DNA of 64,000 bases from an uncultured Veillonella sp. (GTDB lineage Bacteria; Bacillota; Negativicutes; Veillonellales; Veillonellaceae): NCBI GenBank assembly GCA_900538355.1, contig UPXS01000009.1, positions 1 to 64,000 of the forward strand. The letters run 5' to 3'. The notes beneath the pieces are model-generated. The model was not told the DNA's origin. It saw only the letters and a program-made list of their open reading frames with translations, and made no database searches. Below, piece by piece: positions 1 to 8,202 of this stretch. Within the stretch, counting starts at the first letter, position 1; each line of letters starts with the position of its first letter. A program made the position numbers and the translations under genes.

Positions 1-98
1 AAAATTGTACATTCTTATATCATCATTTTTGTACATTCTTAGAGTATCATTTACATTAAACCCTAATACGATATAGTATCGGGACTTTTATTTATAAA
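1..98. other. AT-rich window edge, no gene seen
   Basis: No coding frame is supported here. A 13-bp direct repeat (TTGTACATTCTTA) occurs at about 5 and about 29. The region lies downstream of the first minus-strand gene. Confidence 0.5.
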
Positions 99-296
99 TT
101 ATGACTTCAATACATACTTAATAAAAAGAAAACCTAAAACATAAAATATTACTACACCAAGATATACATATGGTAATGAGCTTAGCAATTCATCAATTGG
201 AATACCATTTAAAAGACGATATAAAATCTGAACTATAGGAAATAAAATAGCTACGATTATAATACTATAAAATAAAAACTTAAAAACACTTTTCAC
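99..296 (-). CDS. Small two-helix membrane protein, unknown function
   Basis: A protein of about 65 residues that I do not recognise. It has two hydrophobic stretches (roughly residues 7-25 and 40-58) and a Lys at the C-terminus, so an inner-membrane location is likely. I chose a GTG start because GGGAG lies 7 nt upstream of it; a TTG 21 nt further upstream is possible but has no good ribosome-binding site. It is the last of three AT-rich small membrane-protein genes on this strand. It shows no clear similarity to the other two. Confidence 0.5.
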   Translation of the reverse strand: MKSVFKFLFYSIIIVAILFPIVQILYRLLNGIPIDELLSSLPYVYLGVVIFYVLGFLFIKYVLKS

Positions 297-361
297 ATTA
301 CTACTCCCACAAAACAAAAAACTCTATATAAATACTCTTTTATACTCCACTTTTTACTTCT

Positions 362-664
362 CTAATATCTCATAAATTTTATAGCTATTAATACCATAAA
401 AAATACAATTAGAAAAACATATTTCATATTAAATAGATTATTAATCTCTTTAAACCCATTCTGCTTAAATGCTTGTATTAATAACTTTACTTGTTTACGA
501 CTTAATATATATAAAACTATGTGCAATACTATCACCGCTAGTATTGTTGCTTTTAGATTTCCTTCGTATCCACCAGTTATCATTGAGCAGACAAGAGCTA
601 TATCCATAAGAATAATTGGAATGGTACATATAATAACTCTATAGATAAAAAATTTACTATACAT
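362..664 (-). CDS. Small membrane protein, paralogue of the adjacent 818-1120 gene
   Basis: A 100-residue protein with three or four hydrophobic segments and no recognised family. The frame is open further upstream, but the ATG at 664 aligns with the start of the neighbouring paralogue, gives exactly the same length, and follows a TAGGTG ribosome-binding site. Shared features with the neighbour include MY at the N-terminus, an LIQAFK block, and IK..Y at the C-terminus. The two genes are a tandem duplication separated by a terminator. Immunity-like or stress-envelope roles are only speculation. Confidence 0.6.
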   Translation of the reverse strand: MYSKFFIYRVIICTIPIILMDIALVCSMITGGYEGNLKATILAVIVLHIVLYILSRKQVKLLIQAFKQNGFKEINNLFNMKYVFLIVFFMVLIAIKFMRY

Positions 665-759
665 TAATCTACACCTACAAATTAACTCTGCTCTATTAAT
701 CAACACAACTAAAAATTTTAACTCTAATATATCACAATTATTATATAAGTTCATATAAT

Positions 760-798
760 AAAAAGAGGCATTGTATCTAAAATACAATGCCTCTTTTT
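760..798 (-). terminator. Intrinsic terminator between the paralogous membrane-protein genes
   Basis: Perfect inverted repeat of about 17 bp (AAAAAGAGGCATTGTAT and its complement) with a 4-5 nt loop and T runs on both strands. It ends the 818-1120 transcript, so the downstream paralogue needs its own promoter. Confidence 0.85.
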
Positions 799-817
799 AT
801 TTGTAACCTATGTTTTT

Positions 818-1120
818 CTAATATATCACAAGTTTTATAGTCATTAACAGGATTAAAGTTATGATAAAAACCATCTGTTTAGTATTTAATAGTTCATAGG
901 TCTCTTTAAATGTATCATTCTTGAATGCTTGTATTATCAGTACTTCTTGTTTACTGAATTCTAGGTATATATCTAAATGGCATCCGATTGCTACGAGTAT
1001 TGCTATTTTAAGATATCCCTTATATATATCCGCTGTCATATCGTAGATTAGAGAGATATCAAATAGCATAAGCACAATAATACATATAAGGATTTTTTGG
1101 ATAAAGGATGTATTATACAT
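818..1120 (-). CDS. Small membrane protein, paralogue of the 362-664 gene
   Basis: A 100-residue hydrophobic protein with a short polar centre (around residues 55-80, containing QAFK) between membrane segments. It starts at ATG 1120 with AAAGGGAT upstream. It aligns end to end without gaps with the 362-664 product, at moderate identity. It lies 54 nt downstream of the metallophosphoesterase stop on the same strand and may be co-transcribed with it. Function unknown; no family recognised. Confidence 0.6.
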   Translation of the reverse strand: MYNTSFIQKILICIIVLMLFDISLIYDMTADIYKGYLKIAILVAIGCHLDIYLEFSKQEVLIIQAFKNDTFKETYELLNTKQMVFIITLILLMTIKLVIY

Positions 1121-1137
1121 GATTGTATCCCTTTAAT

Positions 1138-1179
1138 GAGCTTACCTTTTATGCTAAGGAGCTCACCTTTATTTCTAAG
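1138..1179. repeat. Two-copy 21-bp direct repeat across a stop codon
   Basis: Copies at 1138-1158 and 1159-1179 share GAGCT.ACCTTT and CTAAG. The second copy contains the stop codon of the metallophosphoesterase gene (1175-1177), so the spacer looks like a duplicated gene end. Confidence 0.6.
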
Positions 1180-2356
1180 CTACTCCGTCAAAGAATGTAA
1201 TGACTGTAATTTCTCGTGGGCAGTTGATACGGATTGGGAACCAGTGTCCTGAGCCATTATTAACATAGCACACGCTTTGTTCTTCTACGTAGCGACCTTT
1301 TGTATATGGTGTGCCTGTTGGTACCAACGGCATGCCCATAAATACAATTTGACCACCATGAGTGTGACCAGAGAGGGTCAACGGAATTTTACGTTCAATG
1401 GCTTCTTCAAAGAATTCAGGGTGATGTGCCAATAGGATAACAAAGGCATAGTCCGGAATACCAGATAAAGCCTTATCAATCATAGCTTCACGTTTTTCTT
1501 TTTCTCGATCATTGTCATACGCCACACCAGCAATATATACAGGTTGCTTACCACCCATAATTTGAATATTGCTATTCACAAGAATATTCATCGGTGTATT
1601 GTGTTTTAATTCGTCTAGCACCTTATTCACATCGTGATGGTACTCATGATTGCCCAAGATAAAATCGACGCCGTCTGGAATTTGTTTTGCAAAGGTTGTT
1701 AATCTTTCACAGACTTGTGGTAACCAAGCGATTTTATCGATTAAATCACCAGTGATGACAACGCGATTAGGCTTTTCTACAAGGGCGAGCTTTAAAATTT
1801 CATCAAGGTCATCTAAATCGATGCTTGGCCCAACGTGAATATCACTGAGTTGGACGATTTTATAGTCCTTCAAGCCAGGTGGTAAGTTCGTATACCCAAA
1901 GCTTTCATGAGTGACCTCAATCTCATGTTGACCTACATAGGCAGCATAGCTAGAACCACCGATTGTTACTAACGGCACCACTGTGGCTGCCGTTCTAAAG
2001 AAAGCACGACGCCCTGTTCTATTTTCCTCTGGCGTTTTGCTCCAAATTTTATTAACCACCCAATATAGCAAGCTGAGAACGATGAATACAGGAATAGCCA
2101 AGAATAAGCCAAAGAGAAAACCGTAGCTTTCAGTACGGAACATATTCATCAACGGATAATACATCGTCCCATATAGATCCACTTGATTGAGTATATAGTA
2201 TCGGATGGCAGCGAACCACGCACCGATAATAATTATATAGCCCACCCAGGCAGGCCATTTCTTTTTAGGCTTCCACAAGTTGAGGAATAGAGCCCAAAAT
2301 CCTACCAATCCTATTACGAGGATAGCAGAAAAAATGATATTAAATAGAATTCTCAT
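1175..2356 (-). CDS. Membrane-anchored calcineurin-like metallophosphoesterase
   Basis: A 393-residue protein. The first ~110 residues hold three or four membrane helices. A GRRAFFRT stretch (115-122) and another hydrophobic segment follow, then a metallophosphoesterase domain. Metal-binding motifs are visible: D172-I-H174, GD (203-204), GNHE (235-238) and SGHTHGG near residue 330. It resembles the YkuE/YaeI type that acts on phospholipid or nucleotide phosphoesters outside the membrane; the substrate cannot be told from sequence. The ATG at 2356 is preceded by GGAG at 6 nt. It is the last gene of the Nudix-mutY operon, 16 nt after mutY. Confidence 0.85.
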   Translation of the reverse strand: MRILFNIIFSAILVIGLVGFWALFLNLWKPKKKWPAWVGYIIIIGAWFAAIRYYILNQVDLYGTMYYPLMNMFRTESYGFLFGLFLAIPVFIVLSLLYWVVNKIWSKTPEENRTGRRAFFRTAATVVPLVTIGGSSYAAYVGQHEIEVTHESFGYTNLPPGLKDYKIVQLSDIHVGPSIDLDDLDEILKLALVEKPNRVVITGDLIDKIAWLPQVCERLTTFAKQIPDGVDFILGNHEYHHDVNKVLDELKHNTPMNILVNSNIQIMGGKQPVYIAGVAYDNDREKEKREAMIDKALSGIPDYAFVILLAHHPEFFEEAIERKIPLTLSGHTHGGQIVFMGMPLVPTGTPYTKGRYVEEQSVCYVNNGSGHWFPIRINCPREITVITFFDGVA

Positions 2357-2372
2357 TCATTGCTCCTACAAA

Positions 2373-3470
2373 TTATTTTGCAATCTCCGTCAATTTACCA
2401 TGAGGACCTGCCCAAGCATAATCGGCGAACTCATCGCGCTTGATGAGCATCCAATCCTTTGGCAATTGTTTTTGGATATCTGCGATCGTTATATTCTTAG
2501 CATCTCCTACGTACGTTAAATCGCCGCAGAATGCTTTCATAAACCATTTTCGATGAGAGAAAACATGAGTTATCTCTTTTACTAATACTGGTTGCAAAGA
2601 TAGTTCAAAACCTAGATCCTTAACTAAGGCCTCAAGGCCTTGTTCCCCGACCTCAAAGGTAGATACCATTTCCACAGATGGGAATTCCCACATGGATCGT
2701 AATAGTCCACGATTTGGACGTTTATGCAATAGATAATGGTCTTTATATTGCAAGATCCCCACAAATAGAGGCACCTCTACTACCTTTGTTTTCTTTATGC
2801 GCACAGGTAGTTTATCAGTATCTTTATGTTGGTATGCTTCGCACATATTTACAATAGGACATTCTCCACAGCGTGGAGTTTTTGGAATGCACACAGCAGA
2901 CCCAAAGTCCATCAAGGCTTGGTTAAAGTCGCCAGGTCGATCGTGAGGCAATGTTTCCTCTACGATAGCGGTTATGGCCTTCTTACCTTTAGTACTCAAA
3001 ATATCATCAAAGATGCGATATAAACGAGCATAAATGCGCAGTACATTGCCATCTACAGCCACCTCTGGTTCGTTGTACGCCATAGATAGTACCGCCCCAG
3101 CCGTATAGGAACCTACGCCCTTCAAGGACTCCATAGTCTTGCGGTCATGAGGGACAATACCGCCGTAGTTTTCCACGACGTTCTTTACACCAAGGCGCAA
3201 ATTACGAGCACGGCTATAGTAGCCAAGCCCTTGCCAAGCGTGAACGACCTCATCTTCACTGGCCTTTGCCAAATCTTCTAAGGTTGGAAATAGTCGCATC
3301 CAATTATCATAATAGGGCTTCATCGCCTCAATGCGTGTTTGTTGGCTCATCACCTCAGAAACCCAAACCTTATAAGGGTCTCCACAATCGCGCCACGGTA
3401 AATCCCGCTTATTCACATCATACCACGCTAATAGCTGTGGCACCCACTTGGGGCTCTTTTTATCAGTCAT
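2373..3470 (-). CDS. mutY: A/G-specific adenine DNA glycosylase MutY
   Basis: MutY removes adenine mispaired with 8-oxoguanine. The 365-residue length is normal. The catalytic Glu is E39 (VSEVMSQQT). The helix-hairpin-helix LKGVGSYTAG lies at 116-125 and the catalytic Asp is D140 (VDGN). A [4Fe-4S] cluster is formed by C194, C201, C204 and C210 (C-x6-C-x2-C-x5-C). The C-terminal third is the Nudix-like 8-oxoG recognition domain. The gene follows the Nudix hydrolase stop by 8 nt, so translation is probably coupled. Its ATG has AAGAGG upstream. Confidence 0.97.
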   Translation of the reverse strand: MTDKKSPKWVPQLLAWYDVNKRDLPWRDCGDPYKVWVSEVMSQQTRIEAMKPYYDNWMRLFPTLEDLAKASEDEVVHAWQGLGYYSRARNLRLGVKNVVENYGGIVPHDRKTMESLKGVGSYTAGAVLSMAYNEPEVAVDGNVLRIYARLYRIFDDILSTKGKKAITAIVEETLPHDRPGDFNQALMDFGSAVCIPKTPRCGECPIVNMCEAYQHKDTDKLPVRIKKTKVVEVPLFVGILQYKDHYLLHKRPNRGLLRSMWEFPSVEMVSTFEVGEQGLEALVKDLGFELSLQPVLVKEITHVFSHRKWFMKAFCGDLTYVGDAKNITIADIQKQLPKDWMLIKRDEFADYAWAGPHGKLTEIAK

Positions 3471-3478
3471 ATTACCTC

Positions 3479-4000
3479 TTAACCATTAATATATAGATCA
3501 ATGCGCACCAAGTGTTCGCTTTCAAGAACGGTATCGACGGTGGTTAAATCCATTTTATCTACAGAGCTATTGTCTCGGCCAAACACGATAGGCCCTTTTA
3601 ATTTCTTACCGTCTAATAGCATCGGCAACCATTGGCGGTCACCATCCCACATATGCTCGTAGGGAATTTCATCTACTGTCAGCCAATGAGGCTCCATTTC
3701 GTCGGTTTCCTCTACATTGCCTGTAAAAGTACGCAAAAAGTACACATAACCTACATGTGTTAAGCTTTCATCAAAAGGAAATTGAAAGTCAAAAGCCGCT
3801 ACACATTCTAAGTCTTCTGGTCGACCATGAAGGCCAGATTCCTCAAACAACTCACGGATGGCACAGTCTCGGAAGCTTTCACCAGCCTCGAGTTTACCAC
3901 CGAATCCATTATATTTATCAGCCCCGAAACCACGTTTTTTACGACCTAGCAATATACGATTTTGTTCATCAATAGGAAATACAAGGGTCGTCGGTTTCAT
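3479..4000 (-). CDS. Nudix hydrolase, 8-oxo-dGTP diphosphatase type
   Basis: A 173-residue protein with a full Nudix box at residues 35-57: G35, E41, R49-E50, E53-E54, G56. The N-terminus and the KKRGFGADKYNGFGGK context resemble the MTH1/MutT-like group that removes oxidised purine nucleotides. Being first in an operon with mutY supports a role in keeping 8-oxoguanine out of DNA. The exact substrate is inferred. An extended -10 (TGGTATAAT, minus strand) lies about 40 nt upstream. Confidence 0.88.
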   Translation of the reverse strand: MKPTTLVFPIDEQNRILLGRKKRGFGADKYNGFGGKLEAGESFRDCAIRELFEESGLHGRPEDLECVAAFDFQFPFDESLTHVGYVYFLRTFTGNVEETDEMEPHWLTVDEIPYEHMWDGDRQWLPMLLDGKKLKGPIVFGRDNSSVDKMDLTTVDTVLESEHLVRIDLYING

Positions 4001-4034
4001 AGGGCCTCCTTAATCATTTATATAATACCCTATT

Positions 4035-4043
4035 ATTATACCA
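4035..4043 (-). promoter_or_regulatory. Extended -10 promoter for the Nudix-mutY operon
   Basis: On the minus strand the element reads TGGTATAAT. No good -35 is seen at the usual spacing, which suits an extended -10 promoter. It lies back to back with a similar element on the plus strand. Confidence 0.6.
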
Positions 4044-4070
4044 TTATTTCATGTACGAATGGGCTAATTA

Positions 4071-4079
4071 TGGTATGAT
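4071..4079 (+). promoter_or_regulatory. Extended -10 promoter for the 4115 gene
   Basis: TGGTATGAT on the plus strand, about 30 nt upstream of the GalT-like gene. It is a weak -10 match with an extended TG and no clear -35. Confidence 0.5.
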
Positions 4080-4114
4080 TAAGAGTATAGATTTTCTTAC
4101 GAGGAAGGAGGCAC

Positions 4115-4891
4115 ATGATGAATAAACCACTACGATTTAACATCGCACTAGGGCGCACTAAGCCTGTTAATATTCGGAATGAAGAAGTGCGCTGCCCCTT
4201 CTGTGATCGTGCAAAATTAACGGATATTCTAGATACATCGGGTCATATCATATGGCTCATGAACAAATATCCTGTACTAGATAAAACATGGCCCACGGTT
4301 ATTATCGAAACCGAAACGGACGAAGGCGAGTTTTCTACCTTGCCGGCTGATGAAGCGGCTCGTATTCTCCAATTCGGCCTTGATAAATGGCGCGAAACAC
4401 GACAACGGAAAGAATTCAAATCCGTATTATTCTTTAAAAACCATGGCTATATGTCCGGTGGTTCCATTCGTCACCCTCACAGCCAAATCATAGGCCTTGA
4501 AGATTACGATTACCACGAAGATATTACAGCTCAAAATATGGAAGGCTGGCTCTTACACGAGGATCAAGATGTACGCATCACCTTGTCCACACAGCCCATC
4601 ATTGGCTTCTTTGAGTACAATATACGCTTTAAACCAGATGCACCTGTGCGCTCCGTAGCGCTAAGATTACAACAGGTATTGCGGTATGTATTGCGCAGCA
4701 TCGCCAACTATAGCCATTCCTATAACTATTTTGTATATAATCTTGAGGACGGCTACGACTATATCAAGGTTGTGGCCCGTTATGTAACAACACCACTCTA
4801 TGTGGGCTACAAAATTCCTCAAACTTGCGACGAAGAGCGGGCTGCAAAAATCATCCAAGACATTGCACCATACTTCCACGCGTCTAAATAG
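4115..4891 (+). CDS. DUF4931 / galactose-1-phosphate uridylyltransferase-like HIT-fold protein
   Basis: 258 residues. C27-x2-C30 resembles the zinc site of GalT. H120-P-H122-S-Q124 is the HIT-family nucleotidyl-transfer motif, with GGS immediately before it. The protein is shorter than classical GalT (~350 residues) and sits with a phosphoesterase rather than Leloir genes, so a different nucleotidyl-transfer or hydrolysis reaction is possible. Two adjacent ATGs (4115, 4118) follow GGAGG; the second has better spacing. Its 3' end is duplicated in the spacer that follows. Confidence 0.75.
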   Translation: MMNKPLRFNIALGRTKPVNIRNEEVRCPFCDRAKLTDILDTSGHIIWLMNKYPVLDKTWPTVIIETETDEGEFSTLPADEAARILQFGLDKWRETRQRKEFKSVLFFKNHGYMSGGSIRHPHSQIIGLEDYDYHEDITAQNMEGWLLHEDQDVRITLSTQPIIGFFEYNIRFKPDAPVRSVALRLQQVLRYVLRSIANYSHSYNYFVYNLEDGYDYIKVVARYVTTPLYVGYKIPQTCDEERAAKIIQDIAPYFHASK

Positions 4892-4968
4892 TTTAATGAT
4901 ACACATTTAATCTAAAGAGTTTTGATAATACATTTTTGTTCTAAATAGCTTTGAGTATATATTTGAAA
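4883..4968. repeat. Three imperfect 28-29 bp direct repeats after a stop codon
   Basis: Units begin TCTAAA(T/G)AG at 4883, 4911 and 4940. The first contains the last codons and TAG stop of the preceding gene. The third runs up to the ribosome-binding site of the next gene. Confidence 0.7.
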
Positions 4969-4976
4969 GGATGTTT

Positions 4977-5789
4977 ATGAAAGTATTTGCCATCGGCGAT
5001 CTCCATCTATCTGGCAATCCTCCAACAAAGCCGATGGATATTTTTGGTCCCCATTGGGATAATCACTGGAGCCGCATCAAAGAAGATTGGATGACCCGTG
5101 TAACAGACGAAGATATAGTCTTTCTCGTAGGTGACATGAGTTGGGCCCTTCGACTAGATGAAGCAGCTTGCGACTTACAAGAAATTGCATCCATGCCGGG
5201 CAAGAAATATATGATCCGTGGCAACCACGATTACTGGTGGGCCTCTGCCAACAAGATGCGAAACCTCATGGGCGATGCTATCACCTTCTTGCAAGGTCAC
5301 GGTACAGCACAGCTTATTCAAACAGAAGAAGGCCCTCGCATCATTGCCTTTGGTGGCACACGCGCTTACCTCTGCCCTGGAGACTCCCATTTCACTCCTG
5401 AAACAGACCAATCTATTTATGATAGAGAACTAATGCGCACCGAAGCAGCACTGCAAGAAATGGATAAAGCTGTAGAAACACTAATAGAATCATTCAAATC
5501 AGAAATAAACGTGGATACTACAGACTCTGATAAAAACAATCCACTAACTATAGATATAGACAAGATACCAGTAACAAAAATCCTATTGTTACACTATCCT
5601 CCATTCAATGAATCCAATACGCCTTCCGGTTTTACGGATCTCATGGATACATACAATGTAGATACGTGTATCTTTGGACATTTACACGATCAAATATCCT
5701 TTAAACGTATTCCAAAGGAGTTTGGTTCCACAAAATTAGAGCTAGTATCTGCAGACTATCTAGACTTTAGACTGAAAGAAATTATGTAA
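4977..5789 (+). CDS. Cytosolic metallophosphoesterase
   Basis: About 270 residues with no membrane segment or signal. Calcineurin-like motifs in order: D8-L-H10, GDMSW, GNHDYWW, LLHYPPF and GHLHD. This is a stand-alone predicted phosphohydrolase, distinct from the membrane-bound one at 1175-2356. I chose ATG 4977 because AAAGG lies 7 nt upstream; an in-frame ATG at 4971 abuts the ribosome-binding site. A 9-nt gap to the next gene suggests an operon. Substrate unknown. Confidence 0.85.
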   Translation: MKVFAIGDLHLSGNPPTKPMDIFGPHWDNHWSRIKEDWMTRVTDEDIVFLVGDMSWALRLDEAACDLQEIASMPGKKYMIRGNHDYWWASANKMRNLMGDAITFLQGHGTAQLIQTEEGPRIIAFGGTRAYLCPGDSHFTPETDQSIYDRELMRTEAALQEMDKAVETLIESFKSEINVDTTDSDKNNPLTIDIDKIPVTKILLLHYPPFNESNTPSGFTDLMDTYNVDTCIFGHLHDQISFKRIPKEFGSTKLELVSADYLDFRLKEIM

Positions 5790-5798
5790 GGAGAGACC

Positions 5799-6029
5799 AT
5801 GAGTCGCATTCATAAAGAACATTTACAAGCGGGCTATATTTTTGGTGATACAATTAACCAAGAATATATTTACTTGCCCTCTGGTGAGGTAGGCACCGAC
5901 CATCCATTGGCAGTTCTGGAAACACCAACAAAGCGTGAGGACATTACGTTAGATGAAGCAGTCCACATGATTGACACACTTACGTTAAAGCGTTGTAGCC
6001 ATCCAACACTAGGGAAAAAATCATTTTAA
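5799..6029 (+). CDS. Small conserved-looking protein, unknown
   Basis: 76 residues, soluble, mixed composition, with no motif I recognise. It has a strong ribosome-binding site (AAGGAGAG) and follows the phosphoesterase stop by 9 nt. A terminator lies 26 nt after its stop, so it is the last gene of the operon starting at 4115. The well-placed signals make it a real gene; its function is unknown. Confidence 0.65.
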   Translation: MSRIHKEHLQAGYIFGDTINQEYIYLPSGEVGTDHPLAVLETPTKREDITLDEAVHMIDTLTLKRCSHPTLGKKSF

Positions 6030-6054
6030 TAATATAATGGCACTAACAAATTAA

Positions 6055-6079
6055 GCGGGTAGATATCTACCCGCTTTTT
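6055..6079 (+). terminator. Intrinsic terminator
   Basis: Perfect 10-bp palindromic stem (GCGGGTAGAT and its complement) followed by TTTTT. It ends the 4115-6029 operon. Confidence 0.85.
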
Positions 6080-6118
6080 GTATAGACTTATACAGTTTTT
6101 AGATGTTCTATAAAAGGA

Positions 6119-7099
6119 TTAACCCAAGAAGCCACCATGGCCCATACGAATACAATCCTCTTTTGTGATTTCATCGTCTGCAACAAGGCGTGGCAAGATT
6201 TCATCGAAAGCAGTCGGTTTACTGAATAATACGCCGCCTGGAACGCCGAGGATTGGCGTTCCATCTGCACAGTATGCAATACAAACCATGGATCCTGGCA
6301 ATACAGGCAAACCATAAGTTACTACGCGATCTGCATAGCGTTTAATGGCCCCTGGTGTTAAATCGTCTGGGTCAACACTCATGCCGCCGGTACAGAAAAT
6401 AATATCAGCGCCAGCTTGTTTTACCTTGTCGATAGCCGCCACGATATCGTCTGTATTATCCGTTACGATTTCATGGGCTAACTTTTTTACGCCGAATTCA
6501 GCACAACGTTCTTCAATGATTGGTGTGAAAGCATCTTTAATACGGCCTTCAAATACTTCGGAGCCTGTAGTGACGATGCCCATTGTTTTGCGTACGAATG
6601 GTTTTACATTAAGCAGAGGATTACCATTAGCAATTTTCTTAGCATCTTCTACTTGTTGTTCCTCTAACAATAATGGAATGCAACGCATGCCTGCTAATTT
6701 ATCGCCTGCTTTCACAGGTGTATTATTAAATCTTGTTACGATAGTTAGTTCACCAATGCTATTAATAGCATGCAAGCGATCTACATCAACTTTAAAGAGA
6801 CCATCTACGTCTGCAATAGCTTCGATTTTGCCTTGCGCCATAGGGCCATCGTGCATATTTTCGCCACCTGCCATATTGTACAAAGCACGTGCCACGTCCT
6901 CTTCGTGCAAGAACCCTTCATCTTCAGGTTCCATTACAAAGATATGCTCTTTACCAAGATCTAATAATTTTGGAATATCCTCTTCCGTAATCACATGGCC
7001 ACGGCGGAACGGTGTGTCTTTCACCTCGCCGATGACAATGCGTACTAAATCATGTATTAATGCATGCCCTACAGCATCTTGTGTTCTAATGGATTTCAT
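6119..7099 (-). CDS. MoaB/MogA-type molybdopterin-binding domain protein
   Basis: 326 residues. The C-terminal half carries the MPT-binding signature: TTGSEVF near residue 174 and CTGGMSVDPDD near 235, then GVPGG near 288. The N-terminal half resembles the linking region of this single-domain MoeA-like group but lacks the full MoeA domain set. A role in molybdenum cofactor handling is known for the family; no other moa or moe genes are nearby. ATG 7099 follows AAGGGG. It lies 87 nt downstream of crcB on the same strand. Confidence 0.8.
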   Translation of the reverse strand: MKSIRTQDAVGHALIHDLVRIVIGEVKDTPFRRGHVITEEDIPKLLDLGKEHIFVMEPEDEGFLHEEDVARALYNMAGGENMHDGPMAQGKIEAIADVDGLFKVDVDRLHAINSIGELTIVTRFNNTPVKAGDKLAGMRCIPLLLEEQQVEDAKKIANGNPLLNVKPFVRKTMGIVTTGSEVFEGRIKDAFTPIIEERCAEFGVKKLAHEIVTDNTDDIVAAIDKVKQAGADIIFCTGGMSVDPDDLTPGAIKRYADRVVTYGLPVLPGSMVCIAYCADGTPILGVPGGVLFSKPTAFDEILPRLVADDEITKEDCIRMGHGGFLG

Positions 7100-7186
7100 T
7101 TCTTTCCCCTTTAATTCAAAATTCTATGTCATATTATGTATTAATCATATAAAAATGGCTTTATATATGCTGTAACTCAAGTCACC

Positions 7187-7567
7187 TTAAATTGCACAGA
7201 GTATGCGCGCTAATAACACACCAATCCAGCAAAGGATTAAGCCCCCTACAACTTGTACAAAGCCATAGAATAAAGCTTGTACATAGGACTCAGACATCAT
7301 TAGTTGTAGCATTTCAAAAGCAAAGGTAGAGAAGGTTGTAAAGGCACCTAGTCCACCTACAACGAGGAAAAATCTCGCCCACTGCGGCAAATCTGGCTTT
7401 TGCATGTATAGACCTAGTACAAGGCCAATAATGAGGCAACCGATGAGGTTTACTACGACCGTTCCATACGGAAAGGAGCTTACCTTTGTCATAACCCATT
7501 CACCAAGAGCCATGCGACATAAAGCACCAACGGCTCCACCGAGGGCAACTGCAATGTATTTTTCCAT
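7187..7567 (-). CDS. crcB: Fluoride channel Fluc/CrcB
   Basis: 126 residues with four membrane helices, the normal size for a dual-topology fluoride exporter. Family motifs: GALCRM near the N-terminus, PYGTVVVNLIGC (around 34-45), and GGLGAFTTFSTF (around 72-83), which carries the phenylalanine/threonine pore residues. AGAGGAGG precedes the ATG. I looked for a fluoride riboswitch in the 150 nt upstream and did not see its conserved core. A TTGTGAAAGT motif lies 33 nt upstream. Confidence 0.93.
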   Translation of the reverse strand: MEKYIAVALGGAVGALCRMALGEWVMTKVSSFPYGTVVVNLIGCLIIGLVLGLYMQKPDLPQWARFFLVVGGLGAFTTFSTFAFEMLQLMMSESYVQALFYGFVQVVGGLILCWIGVLLARILCAI

Positions 7568-7719
7568 ATTGCCTCCTCTACTTACAGTAGTATCCTACGA
7601 CTTTCACAATACGTGTAATTATCTGAAATATCCGATAATTATCTAGTTTTCTATATTAGTCAATCACCAACAGTCTCAGTATACTATATTTAGAGAGCAG
7701 GGAAAAGGAAGGAATCCCT

Positions 7720-8109
7720 ATGAAATCTGCATCGACACCGTTAACTGAGCTACGAATCAATACCTATGAAGATCCTCTTTTACAACATCGATATGTGTGT
7801 TTAGGTCATAAAATTGCCAATATCCGCATATCATTAAATATGTCCCAATATAAGCTAGCACGCCAAGTTGGTATTAGCCGCAGTTATTTGAGCAAGCTAG
7901 AATGCGGTACAGGCATATCCGGCATGTCTTTAGAGATCCTATTTAAAATCGCTCAAGCATTCCAAATTGACGTAGGCCAACTCGTAAGACTACGAATCGT
8001 AGATTATAAAAGCTGTAATGCACATCTTACATCACACTACAAACGATTAGAATTTCTAAGTCATACACGTAACAATACGCCAGCAAAAGCTGATTCAAAG
8101 CTAAGCTAA
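7720..8109 (+). CDS. XRE-family HTH transcriptional regulator
   Basis: 129 residues. The central helix-turn-helix (roughly 30-85) has typical residues: IANIRISLNMSQYKLARQ, then GISRSYLSKLE. The arms outside the domain are short and lack a sensor domain. It is divergent from crcB and stands alone, so the target is unknown; self-regulation is the default expectation for this family. It starts at ATG 7720 with GGAAGGA upstream. Confidence 0.85.
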   Translation: MKSASTPLTELRINTYEDPLLQHRYVCLGHKIANIRISLNMSQYKLARQVGISRSYLSKLECGTGISGMSLEILFKIAQAFQIDVGQLVRLRIVDYKSCNAHLTSHYKRLEFLSHTRNNTPAKADSKLS

Positions 8110-8149
8110 GTTAAATTAATTAAATAAATACAGTAACCATCTACTACAT

Positions 8150-8173
8150 AAAAAGCTCCGCCAATGGCGGAGC
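8150..8173 (-). terminator. Intrinsic terminator
   Basis: GCTCCGCC-AAT-GGCGGAGC stem with a TTTTT run on the minus strand. It terminates the GntR gene and may also stop the XRE transcript. Confidence 0.85.
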
Positions 8174-8202
8174 CTTTCATATAGTATGCCCAATTAAAGG
8201 CA

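Noticed and set aside
1175..4000. Twin-arginine signal in the membrane metallophosphoesterase (GRRAFFRT)
   Set aside because: It lies internally at residue 115 after several membrane helices, so a normal Tat signal is unlikely, though an internal one cannot be excluded.
7568..7719. Possible fluoride riboswitch before crcB
   Set aside because: The conserved core of the crcB motif could not be found on the minus strand; only a short GGTGATTG-like match is present.
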